Shown here: positions 1 to 5,942 of the stretch, piece by piece
Layout: each line of letters opens with the position of its first letter
How positions within the stretch are numbered: the first letter of the stretch is position 1
Source: an uncultured Bilophila sp.
Lineage (GTDB): Bacteria > Desulfobacterota > Desulfovibrionia > Desulfovibrionales > Desulfovibrionaceae
NCBI GenBank assembly: GCA_959604115.1
Contig: CAUHBW010000053.1
Coordinates: 1 to 13,852, forward strand
Length of the DNA stretch: 13,852 nt
Direction: 5' to 3'
Program-made: the position numbers and the translations under genes
The notes under the pieces: model-generated
The model's database searches: none
What the model was told of the DNA's origin: nothing
Seen by the model: the letters and a program-made list of their open reading frames with translations, nothing else

Positions 1-21
1 CAACACACAGGACACACGCTA

Positions 22-222
22 ATGAAAGAGAAAAAACAGCCCATTGTGCTTGATCTTGACATCTTCATCCATCTGATGACCAGCGCCTACCGCGAAGGCT
101 TCAAGGCGGGGGCCGAGCAGGCCAGTTGCTCCCACGACATCGAGTGCGCGTCCGCCGTGACCCAGTTCCGCTACGGCATGCTCGACATGCTCAAGGAACC
201 GGAAAACACCATACAGCATTAG
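22..222 (+). CDS. Small hypothetical protein, 66 residues
   Basis: The product is a 66-residue protein that I do not recognise. It starts at an ATG preceded by AGGA nine bases upstream (9-12), an acceptable ribosome binding site, and ends at TAG. The N-terminus is basic (MKEKKQ), followed by a mixed hydrophobic/acidic stretch (residues 8-20) and an alanine-rich, probably helical middle. Two cysteines lie around residues 36 and 42. It has no clear transmembrane helix or signal peptide and looks like a small soluble cytoplasmic protein. It may be the last gene of an operon that begins outside the window, because only 21 bases precede it. A strong hairpin follows 34 bases after the stop. The function cannot be assigned. 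Codon-like third-position GC, a ribosome binding site and a downstream hairpin support it being real. Confidence 0.6.
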   Translation: MKEKKQPIVLDLDIFIHLMTSAYREGFKAGAEQASCSHDIECASAVTQFRYGMLDMLKEPENTIQH

Positions 223-255
223 CCTCGGCCTCCTCCCGGAAGCCTCCCCATAGAA

Positions 256-293
256 ACGCCCCCGTGTTCCGGCATGCCGGAAGGCGGGGGCGT
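256..293 (+). terminator. Strong hairpin after the 66-residue gene
   Basis: ACGCCCCCG (256-264) pairs perfectly with CGGGGGCGT (285-293). Inside it, after a two-base mismatch, the palindrome TTCCGGCATGCCGGAA (267-282) extends the stem. There is no T-run after it, so it is either a GC-type terminator or a transcript-end structure. It lies between convergent genes. Confidence 0.5.
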
Positions 294-494
294 CGTCGTG
301 GGCGCGGGACGTCGAACGGCTCCCCGCGCGTCGCCGGGGCACGAGCGGGCGCAAGAGGCGTACGCAAGCCGCCGACGGCCTCACGGGCCCGCGCGGCGAC
401 GTGGAAAACGATCCGTTGCGAAAATCACATCATACGCCGTCCCGTCCGCGCGCGGCGGCCCGGCGCATACTGAACGCGGATGCGGCGCAAAGGC

Positions 495-1655
495 TCAACA
501 GGCGGCGCGGCCCGCCTTTTTGGACCGGTACATGAGGGCGTCGGCGCGGCTCAGAGTGCCGTGCAGGCTGCCGCCGTCGAGCGCGGGATCGTACTCCGCC
601 AGCCCGTAGGCGAAGGTGATGGGCTGGCCGTTCACCTCCACGCGCGAACAGGCCATGTGGAACAGTTCAAGCTCGCGCTCCAGCCGTTCCCGGTCCTCGT
701 CCGCGAACAGGGTGACGAATTCGTCCCCGCCGATGCGGTAGGCGTTTCCCCGCCGCATCGGCTCCTCGCGGATCAGCAGGTGCGCCATGCGTCTGAGATA
801 GGCGTCGCCCGCCGCGTGGCCCCATGTGTCGTTGATCCGCTTCATGTTGTTGAGATCGTACAGCACGATGCCGATCCGGCGGGAGAGGTTCCGCTCCAGC
901 GCCTTGAGTTCCAGCTCGAAGGCGGCGCGGTTGCCGATGCCGGTGAGCACGTCGGTATAGGCGAGCTTCTTGTAGAAGGGCGTGGCGAGCCGCCGCAGGC
1001 ACGCCACCGTGACCAGCGTGCAGACCGTCACGATGACCGCCGCCAGCGCGCCGCTGTAGAGCATCGCCCTGATCTTGCTCGCATACACGACGTCCGCGTT
1101 GAATTCCATGACCACGGCCCCGACGGGCACGGCCTCGCCGTAGGTGCAGACGGGCGTGCAGGTGAGGAAAATCGCGCCCCACTCCGTGTTCAGCACCTGA
1201 TCCGACTCGATGAACCGGCCCGAAAGGCAACTGTCCAGCATGGGCCGGATGTCCGGCTCGATGAGATCGCCCGGATTGCGGAAATCCTCCGAGCCCATCG
1301 GCAGGCCGTCCACCAGATAGATGGGCTGGCCCTCGGCGTTGTTTTTGGCGGTGTACAGGTAGCGGACGTTGGCGATCTGCCGGATGTCGTCCAGCGTCGC
1401 CTGCATTTCCACATAGGAATCCCGCCTGACGTCCTCGGGGCCGTTGATGTGGACGAAGCTGCCTTCCGCCAGATGCTTTTGGGCGTAGTCGTTCACCACG
1501 CGCGCCCGCGACCGGACGTCCTCCAGCAGCGCGCCGTTCATCATCCAGTACAGGATCGCGAACACGGAAACGGACGCCGCCAGAATCGCCAGCGCGACCG
1601 CAAGGACGATCTTCTTTTCGGAACCGTACCAGTCCGTCTTTCCAAACGTTCCCAT
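495..1655 (-). CDS. Membrane-bound diguanylate cyclase (extracytoplasmic sensor plus GGDEF)
   Basis: This 386-residue protein should make c-di-GMP from two GTP at the inner membrane. A transmembrane helix (about 15-38) is followed by an extracytoplasmic region (about 40-195) of Cache-like size, a second helix (about 198-221) and a C-terminal GGDEF domain (about 235-386). The GGDEF motif is at 309-313, after AYRI. The metal- and guanine-binding residues are at D267, N275 and D284, with the spacing seen in PleD, so it should be catalytically active. The inhibitory RxxD site is missing: the equivalent residues are MRRG (300-303). I chose the ATG at 1655 because GGAG lies seven bases upstream. 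An ATG 20 codons earlier (1715) has no such site. It is transcribed divergently from the OsmC gene and converges with the 66-residue gene. The sensed ligand is unknown. Confidence 0.9.
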   Translation of the reverse strand: MGTFGKTDWYGSEKKIVLAVALAILAASVSVFAILYWMMNGALLEDVRSRARVVNDYAQKHLAEGSFVHINGPEDVRRDSYVEMQATLDDIRQIANVRYLYTAKNNAEGQPIYLVDGLPMGSEDFRNPGDLIEPDIRPMLDSCLSGRFIESDQVLNTEWGAIFLTCTPVCTYGEAVPVGAVVMEFNADVVYASKIRAMLYSGALAAVIVTVCTLVTVACLRRLATPFYKKLAYTDVLTGIGNRAAFELELKALERNLSRRIGIVLYDLNNMKRINDTWGHAAGDAYLRRMAHLLIREEPMRRGNAYRIGGDEFVTLFADEDRERLERELELFHMACSRVEVNGQPITFAYGLAEYDPALDGGSLHGTLSRADALMYRSKKAGRAAC

Positions 1656-1710
1656 ACCTTCTCCCGCAACTCTCTGTTCCAAAAGCGATTTCAGTTGGAT
1701 ATCGTTTGGC

Positions 1711-1739
1711 AACATGGGATAAATCCCGCGCCGTGTCAA
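1711..1739 (-). promoter_or_regulatory. Possible promoter of the diguanylate cyclase
   Basis: On the minus strand a perfect TTGACA (1734-1739) is followed 17 bases later by CATGTT (1711-1716), a weak -10 match (three of six). The position, 56 bases or more upstream of the chosen start at 1655, is suitable. The -10 is poor, so this is tentative. Confidence 0.3.
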
Positions 1740-1820
1740 TGGGTTGCGCCGCATTTCCCATAAAGTCGGGGGTAGGCGCGGGGCGAAGATTCCGGTACAG
1801 TCCCGCCAAAAGGAGTTCGC

Positions 1821-2231
1821 ATGCCCACCATCACCGGAACCTATCTCGGCGGCCTGCGGGTGGAGTCCACCCACGTCGCCAGCGGCGCGCGCCTCATCAC
1901 CGACGCGCCCGTGGACAACAACGGCAAGGGAGAAGGCTTTTCCCCCACCGATCTCTGCGCCACGGCTCTGGCCACCTGCGCCATGACCATCATCGGCATC
2001 TACGGCAAGCTGCACGGCGTGGACGTCGAGGGAACGCGCATCGAGGTCACCAAAACCATGAGCGCAGACCCCCGCCGCATCGGCAGGCTGGAAGTCGTGT
2101 TCGACATGCCCGACCGCCCCTATACGGACAAGCAGAAAACCATGATCGAACGCGCGGCGCACACCTGCCCCGTGCATTTGAGCCTGCACCCGGACGTCGA
2201 ACAGACGTTCACGTTCCGCTGGAAACGCTAG
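1821..2231 (+). CDS. OsmC/Ohr-family protein
   Basis: This 136-residue soluble protein belongs to the OsmC/Ohr superfamily, whose characterised members reduce organic hydroperoxides with a reactive cysteine pair. The first cysteine is Cys53 in ALATCAM, at the start of the long central helix. The second is Cys116 in AAHTCPVHLSLHPD. E38 in GEGFSPTDL is a likely active-site partner. The length matches the short OsmC-like branch. AAAAGGAG (1808-1815) sits five bases before the ATG and fixes the start. It is transcribed divergently from the diguanylate cyclase. Whether it is a true peroxidase or one of the uncharacterised OsmC-like proteins (YhfA type) cannot be decided from sequence. The family assignment is firm and the substrate is not. 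Confidence 0.9.
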   Translation: MPTITGTYLGGLRVESTHVASGARLITDAPVDNNGKGEGFSPTDLCATALATCAMTIIGIYGKLHGVDVEGTRIEVTKTMSADPRRIGRLEVVFDMPDRPYTDKQKTMIERAAHTCPVHLSLHPDVEQTFTFRWKR

Positions 2232-2618
2232 CCCGGAAAAACGCCCCGCAACGGATCTCCGCCCGGAGCCGACGAAACGGGCTCCGGTTCCGCCGCGCCG
2301 CCCGTTCTCCCGGAAGGCCGCGCCCGGACGGCGGCGAGCGTTCCGCACGGGCGGAGGACCTTTTCCGAAGAGGGATTCTCCCGACAGGGCCGAATCGCCG
2401 CGCGCGGGCGGAAGGCGCGGCCTTCCGCAAGCCTTGAGGCCGCCGTGCGCCGCAGGAGACATCCCGCACGGGTCGCCTCCGGGGCCGTGCGCTCCGCAGC
2501 GTCCGCCCGCGCGGATTCTCCCGGCCCGGCGACGGCCCGAAACCTCCCGCGTCCGCGCGGGCCATCCGACGCCGCACCTTCGCGGATCGGCCAACTTCTT
2601 GCATACAATGAGGATTTC
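2232..2618. other. Intergenic spacer, GC-rich, no gene seen
   Basis: The 387 bases between the OsmC-family gene and ridA hold a hairpin at 2263-2287. The 11-mer GGATTCTCCCG occurs twice (2373-2383 and 2513-2523). The hairpin-forming word CCCGCGTCCGCGCGGG lies at 2546-2561. Frames here stay open on both strands only because stop codons are rare at this GC. The translations are arginine/proline/alanine-rich and unlike any protein I know. No clear promoter is visible for ridA apart from the less GC-rich stretch near 2590-2618. Confidence 0.5.
2263..2287 (+). terminator. GC hairpin after the OsmC-family gene
   Basis: CCGGAGCC (2263-2270) and GGCTCCGG (2280-2287) form a perfect 8-bp stem with a 9-base loop, 31 bases after the stop codon. 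Only TT follows, so termination activity is uncertain. Confidence 0.35.
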
Positions 2619-2996
2619 ATGAAAAGCATCATCGCGACGAACAAGGCCCCGGCGGCCATCGGCCCCTATTCGCAGGCCGTGAAGTCCGGCAACACCCTCT
2701 ACGTGTCCGGGCAGATCGGCATGGACCCCGCCACCGGCGCGCTGGTCGAAGGCGGCGTCGAGGCGCAGACCGCGCAGGCCCTCGCCAACATGAAGGCCAT
2801 TCTCGCGGAAGCGGGCGCGACGCCCGCCGCCGTGGTCAAGACCACCGTGTTCATCGTAGACATGGCCCAGTTCCCGCTGGTGAACGCCGTCTACGCGCAG
2901 ACCTTCCCCGCCGACGCCCCGGCGCGCTCCTGCGTCGCCGTCGCCGAACTGCCCAAGGGCGCGCTCGTCGAAATCGAAGCCGTCGCGGAACTGTAG
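2619..2996 (+). CDS. ridA: RidA, reactive enamine/imine deaminase
   Basis: This 125-residue protein is of the YjgF/YER057c/UK114 (RidA) family. The family hydrolyses 2-aminoacrylate and related enamines/imines released by PLP enzymes such as serine/threonine dehydratase, protecting other PLP enzymes. It works in the cytoplasm as a trimer with active sites between subunits. The diagnostic features are all present: GPYSQAV near the N-terminus (Y17), the substrate carboxylate-binding Arg103 in PARSCVAV, and the C-terminal LPKGALVEIEAVAEL with E118/E120. The length equals the family norm. The ATG at 2619 has GAGG (2610-2613) five bases upstream. The reading frame is open for another 58 codons upstream, but that sequence is spacer-like. 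The nearest functional link in the window is the B6 kinase gene. Confidence 0.95.
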   Translation: MKSIIATNKAPAAIGPYSQAVKSGNTLYVSGQIGMDPATGALVEGGVEAQTAQALANMKAILAEAGATPAAVVKTTVFIVDMAQFPLVNAVYAQTFPADAPARSCVAVAELPKGALVEIEAVAEL

Positions 2997-3003
2997 CCGC
3001 CTT

Positions 3004-3028
3004 CCCGTGGGCCGCTCGCGGGCACGGG
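3004..3028 (+). terminator. Weak hairpin after ridA
   Basis: CCCGTG (3004-3009) pairs with CACGGG (3023-3028) around a GC-rich 13-base loop, 7 bases after the ridA stop. No T-run follows, so support is only positional. Confidence 0.25.
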
Positions 3029-3112
3029 CACGCAACGGAGAAGAACCGCTTCCCCATCGTCCGCACGGGCACGGGCGGGCCGGGTGCGGCATCCCCCGGC
3101 TTCCCCGCGCGT

Positions 3113-3247
3113 CCGCGCGGACCCGACCCTGCGCGGCCTTGAGCGGAAATACGGCTACAAGGGAGCCTCGCGGCCGCGCCCCGACCGGTCAATGAGCTAC
3201 GGGAACGTTGCCTTCCGTGGGCCCCCCCGCGGCCGCGCCCCGACCGG
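3113..3247. repeat. Intergenic repeat with about 59-base period, NotI-site core
   Basis: A 20-base word beginning CGCGGCCGCG and ending CCGACCGG occurs identically at 3169-3188 and 3228-3247, 59 bases apart. Each copy contains the palindrome CGCGGCCGCG. A decayed third copy (CCGCGC, then CCCGACC) lies about one period upstream, near 3113-3128. The flanks of the two good copies are also loosely alike (GGGAGCC against GTGGGCC). No coding or mobile-element signal goes with it. Confidence 0.6.
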
Positions 3248-3274
3248 AACTCCGGGACCGGACGCCTGTCCCCT

Positions 3275-3329
3275 CGCGTCCGCAAGGGGGGGCCGTTTCA
3301 CCGCAACACCAAGCCCGCGTCCGCAAGGG
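3275..3329. repeat. Direct repeat CGCGTCCGCAAGGG
   Basis: The 14-base word CGCGTCCGCAAGGG occurs at 3275-3288 and again at 3316-3329, 41 bases apart, just before the lpdA ribosome binding site. Related words with the same CGCGTCCGC core occur at 2546-2561 and 3105-3120, where they are self-complementary hairpins. Confidence 0.55.
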
Positions 3330-3355
3330 CGCGGCCCGCACCCAAGGAGGGGAAT

Positions 3356-4777
3356 ATGAAACTGACGATCATCGGAGCCGGGCCGGGAGGCTATTCGGCG
3401 GCCTTCGCCGCCGCGAAGGCCGGGGCCGAAGTCACGCTCGTGGAGCGGGTGAAACTGGGCGGCACCTGCCTGCACACGGGCTGCATCCCGACCAAGACCC
3501 TGCGCTCGTCCGCCGACGTGCTGGACATGGGGAGCCGTCTCGCGGAGTTCGGCATCGCCGGGGAGTGCGCGCTCCGGGCGGACATGCCCGCCGTCGTGGC
3601 CCGCAAGCGCAAGGTGACCGCCACCCTCCAGACCGGGCTCGAAAAGACCTGCGCCGCGCTCAAGGTCCGCGTGGTCCGCGGGACCGCCGAACTCGTGAAC
3701 GCCGGGCTTGTGCGCGTGCGCACCGCCGAAGGCGTCGAGGACATCGCGGGCGACAACGTGATCCTCGCCACCGGTTCCTCGCCGCTGGAACTGCCCGCCC
3801 TGCCCGTGGACCATGCGCGCGTGCTGTCGAGCGACGACGCGCTGGAATTGCAGGAGGTGCCCTCCAGCCTGATCATCGTGGGCGGCGGGGTCATCGGGTG
3901 CGAGCTGGCCTTCATCTACCGCGCCTTCGGCTCGAAGGTGACGGTGGTGGAGGGGCAGGCCCGCCTGCTTCCCCTGCCCTCCGTGGACGAGGAACTCAGC
4001 CGCCTCATGCAGCGCGAAATGAAGAAGCGCGGCATCGCCGTGGAGCTGGCCCGCACCGTGACCGCCGTGACGCCCGCCGGGGACGACGCTCCGGGAACGG
4101 GCGTGTCCGTGGAGATCGGCGCATCGCCGTTCGTACAGGCCGCCAATCCGCCCGCGCCGCGCAGGCTGGAGGCCGAGGCGGTCTGCGTCACCGTGGGCCG
4201 CGTGCCGCATACGGACGGCCTCAACCTCGCCGCCGCCGGAGTGAAGACCGACTGGCGCGGCTGGATCGAAGCCGACGACTTTCTGGAAACCTCGGTTCCG
4301 GGCGTCTACGCCATCGGGGACATCCTCGGGCCGCGCCGCATCATGCTGGCGCACATGGCCGTGGCCGAAGCCCACACCGCCGTGCACAACATCCCCCACC
4401 CGCAGGACAGGAAAACGCAGCGGTACGATGTGGTGCCGTCCGCCGTGTTCACCGCCCCCGAAATCGGGGAGGTCGGGCTGTCCGAGACGCAGGCGCGGGA
4501 ACGGGGCTTCGCGGTGAAGACCGCCGTGTTCCAGTTCCGCGAACTCGGCAAGGCGCAGGCCATGGGCGCGCTCGCGGGCCTGTTCAAGATCGTGGCCGAG
4601 GAAGGCACGGGCAGACTCCTCGGCGTGCACATCGCCGGGGCCCACGCTTCGGATCTGATCGCGGAGGCCGCCCTCGCGCTTCAGAAGGGCTGCACCGCCG
4701 CCGAACTCTACGAAACCATCCACGCCCACCCCACCCTCTCGGAAGGGCTGTACGAAGCCGCCGGGCTGCTGGCGTAA
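3356..4777 (+). CDS. lpdA: Dihydrolipoamide dehydrogenase (E3)
   Basis: This 473-residue FAD enzyme reoxidises dihydrolipoamide with NAD+. It serves 2-oxo acid dehydrogenase complexes or the glycine cleavage system. The N-terminal FAD fold shows GAGPGG (7-12). The redox disulfide is Cys38/Cys43 in GGTCLHTGCIPTK. ATGSSP marks the return to the FAD domain. The NAD fold has VGGGVIGCE, and the second FAD motif ends YAIGD. The C-terminal catalytic pair is His458/Glu463 in HAHPTLSE. AAGGAGG (3344-3350) five bases before the ATG fixes the start. An extended, proline/alanine-rich loop lies between the NAD domain and the CVTVGRVPHTDG segment (around residues 240-280). No E1, E2, lipoate or glycine-cleavage gene is in the window, so which complex it serves is unknown. 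A mercuric reductase is excluded by the lack of a C-terminal Cys pair and by the HPTxxE motif. Confidence 0.93.
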   Translation: MKLTIIGAGPGGYSAAFAAAKAGAEVTLVERVKLGGTCLHTGCIPTKTLRSSADVLDMGSRLAEFGIAGECALRADMPAVVARKRKVTATLQTGLEKTCAALKVRVVRGTAELVNAGLVRVRTAEGVEDIAGDNVILATGSSPLELPALPVDHARVLSSDDALELQEVPSSLIIVGGGVIGCELAFIYRAFGSKVTVVEGQARLLPLPSVDEELSRLMQREMKKRGIAVELARTVTAVTPAGDDAPGTGVSVEIGASPFVQAANPPAPRRLEAEAVCVTVGRVPHTDGLNLAAAGVKTDWRGWIEADDFLETSVPGVYAIGDILGPRRIMLAHMAVAEAHTAVHNIPHPQDRKTQRYDVVPSAVFTAPEIGEVGLSETQARERGFAVKTAVFQFRELGKAQAMGALAGLFKIVAEEGTGRLLGVHIAGAHASDLIAEAALALQKGCTAAELYETIHAHPTLSEGLYEAAGLLA

Positions 4778-4797
4778 CGCATCGGCGGCAAAGAAGA

Positions 4798-4840
4798 ACA
4801 AAGGAACCTTCTCCGCAGCGGGGAAGGTTCCTTTTCGTTT
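4798..4840 (+). terminator. Intrinsic terminator of lpdA
   Basis: AAGGAACCTTC (4801-4811) pairs perfectly with the inverted copy at 4823-4833. The stem extends inward by three pairs (one G-T) to a 5-base loop, GCAGC. TTTTCGTTT follows and an A-rich stretch precedes, so it could also act on minus-strand transcripts. It lies 23 bases after the stop. Confidence 0.88.
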
Positions 4841-5143
4841 GCCGGAACGCGAGACGCCCCGCGCGGACGGGTACGGGCCTCGCTCTCCGCCGTCCTGCCG
4901 GGGAACGAACAGGCGCCCCGCGCACGGACGGAAACGGATGCTGGATTGCTTCACCGTCAATTCCGAGCCGGAGACGCCCCGCGCCCGCACAGGAACGCGC
5001 CGGGCGCGGCCCTCTTCCGGGGTTCGCCCGGAGGCATCCCGCGCGCGAAAACCCCCGGCTTCAGCTTGCCGAGGAGCGGAAATCTTCCGAACACGGGCGG
5101 GGACATCCGATCCGCAGGAAGCGCGCGGGCCTTCCCTGCCGCA
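4841..5143. other. Intergenic spacer, repetitive, no intact gene
   Basis: The 303 bases between the lpdA terminator and the presumed end of the broken membrane gene hold the three-copy repeat. The minus-strand frame of the broken gene stays open to 4957, but the translated tail is low-complexity and spacer-like. This region may therefore contain decayed 3' sequence. Confidence 0.45.
4851..4984. repeat. Intergenic repeat, three copies about 60 bases apart
   Basis: The 10-base word CGCCCCGCGC occurs at 4855-4864, 4914-4923 and 4975-4984, spaced 59 and 61 bases. The outer copies share the longer word GAGACGCCCCGCGC (4851-4864 and 4971-4984). The spacing matches that of the different repeat upstream of lpdA. 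Confidence 0.5.
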
Positions 5144-5604
5144 CTACCGGCGGTAAAATCCCTCGGGGAGACAGGAGCCCTCAAGTGGGCCACGCCGCCG
5201 GCGTACAGTGCGGGCATCACCACGTAGAGCACCACCGCCGTCCGAAACAGGAGCAGCAGGCGCGGATATTCCGGGCCGATCACGCTGCCGACGCCCGCCA
5301 GCAGCGGAATCTCTCCGGAGATGGTGGACAAGAGCCCCGCAGGGATGGAAATCAGCGCGCATTTGAACAGGAGCTACCAGTAGTCGCGGCGGGGAATGAG
5401 CAGGCGCGCGGCGACCGGCACCCACGCGACCAGCGGCAGGAACATGCCGGACAAGGCCAGAGGCCCCTCGGCGTTCCACTGGAACAGGCTCCACACCGCG
5501 CAGAACAGGGAAAACAGAAACAGGAACAGGCCCCGCTTGTACCAGCACAGCCGTTCCTTGAACCTACGCTTTACCTTAAGCCGAAATGCCCGTGACGAAC
5601 GCAT
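5144..5604 (-). pseudogene. Multi-helix membrane protein broken by in-frame TAG
   Basis: The minus strand has an ATG at 5604 with a near-ideal GGAAGGAGGA five bases or less upstream. It encodes a basic N-terminus (RLKVKRRFKERL) and two hydrophobic segments (roughly residues 25-43 and 50-68). The frame reaches TAG at 5374-5376, directly after RRDYW. The same frame then continues with obviously coding membrane sequence (LLFKCALISIPAGLLS, later VVLYVVMPALYAGG), giving about four helices in total. A single C-to-T change from CAG (Gln) would create this TAG. The second half loses coding character after about 5150. The other frame closes at 5144, so a second lesion near the 3' end is possible, and I take 5144 as a nominal end. 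I do not recognise the family. A sequencing error at 5374-5376 cannot be excluded. Confidence 0.7.
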
Positions 5605-5817
5605 GGCTCCTCCTTCCGGGACGGCGGCCGCGTGCCGAAGCCCCGGGCGTTCCCCGCACGAAAGCGGAAACTTTCGCCGTGCCCGCCGTCGGGATGGTTA
5701 CGCGATATCCTTCCCGCACGGAACCCCGAATCCCGACGCGGCGCATCCGGGGAAATGGTTTGTCGGTCGTGGTTTTTGTCCTTCGCTTTGGAACGGCCTG
5801 CGCGTCAGAGAAATTGA

Positions 5818-5836
5818 CATAATTTTTATGATTATG
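5818..5836. promoter_or_regulatory. 19-bp palindrome resembling a Fur box
   Basis: CATAAT (5818-5823) and ATTATG (5831-5836) form a perfect inverted repeat with a 7-base spacer, the same geometry as the Fur consensus (GATAAT-N7-ATTATC). It matches 14 of 19 consensus positions on the better strand. A TTGACA (5814-5819) overlaps it on the plus strand but has no gene downstream. It lies 214 bases upstream of the broken membrane gene, its most likely target. Confidence 0.3.
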
Positions 5837-5912
5837 ACGTTTTAAGGCCGTAAAAGACCTGAACAACTTGGTTTTATTCAGAAAAAATTCAGCGCAACGG
5901 AAACGGGAGGAC

Positions 5913-5940
5913 AAAAAAAGGGGGCCGGAACCCCCTTTTT
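5913..5940 (-). terminator. Intrinsic terminator of the B6 kinase gene
   Basis: AAAAAGGGGG (5915-5924) and CCCCCTTTTT (5931-5940) form a perfect 10-bp stem around CCGGAA. In the minus direction it begins two bases after the kinase stop codon and runs into a stretch of seven T. The stem is symmetrical enough to work in both directions. Confidence 0.92.
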
Positions 5941-5942
5941 CC

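Larger units (their letters stand above)
2997..3355. other. Intergenic spacer rich in repeats, no gene seen
   Basis: The 359 bases between ridA and lpdA are made largely of short GC-rich repeats: the 59-base-period units, the CGCGTCCGC words, and GCACGGGCAC occurring twice in the first 80 bases. The lpdA ribosome binding site lies at the right end. No convincing -35/-10 pair is visible. Confidence 0.5.
5605..5942. other. Spacer with AT-rich regulatory island and terminator
   Basis: The 338 bases between the broken membrane gene and the B6 kinase gene hold no gene. The part next to the membrane gene is GC-rich with a small hairpin (CGAAAG, loop CGGAAA, CTTTCG, near 5659-5676). The stretch from about 5810 to 5890 is strikingly AT-rich for this window and carries the Fur-like palindrome. 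The kinase terminator closes the right end. Confidence 0.5.

Noticed and set aside
2209..2659. Minus-strand genes in the spacer between the OsmC-family gene and ridA
   Set aside because: Two overlapping frames give Arg/Ala/Pro-rich translations without a ribosome binding site or recognisable motif, and they run into ridA.
1656..3092. N-terminal extension of the first diguanylate cyclase through the OsmC-family and ridA genes
   Set aside because: The extra sequence is a shadow of the OsmC-family and RidA coding regions. A ribosome binding site and transmembrane start are present at 1655.
3113..3329. CRISPR array
   Set aside because: The repeats are few, degenerate and unevenly spaced (41 and 59 bases). 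The intervening sequences resemble one another, and there is no cas gene.
5374..5376. TAG read as an amino acid (pyrrolysine or suppressor)
   Set aside because: TAG is the ordinary stop of at least five genes here (66-residue gene, OsmC-family gene, ridA, B6 kinase, small acidic gene). The context is a transmembrane protein, not a methylamine methyltransferase. A nonsense mutation is simpler.
5814..5842. Plus-strand promoter starting at the TTGACA of 5814
   Set aside because: The hexamer at 17-base spacing is ACGTTT, not a -10, and no plus-strand gene follows before 7545.
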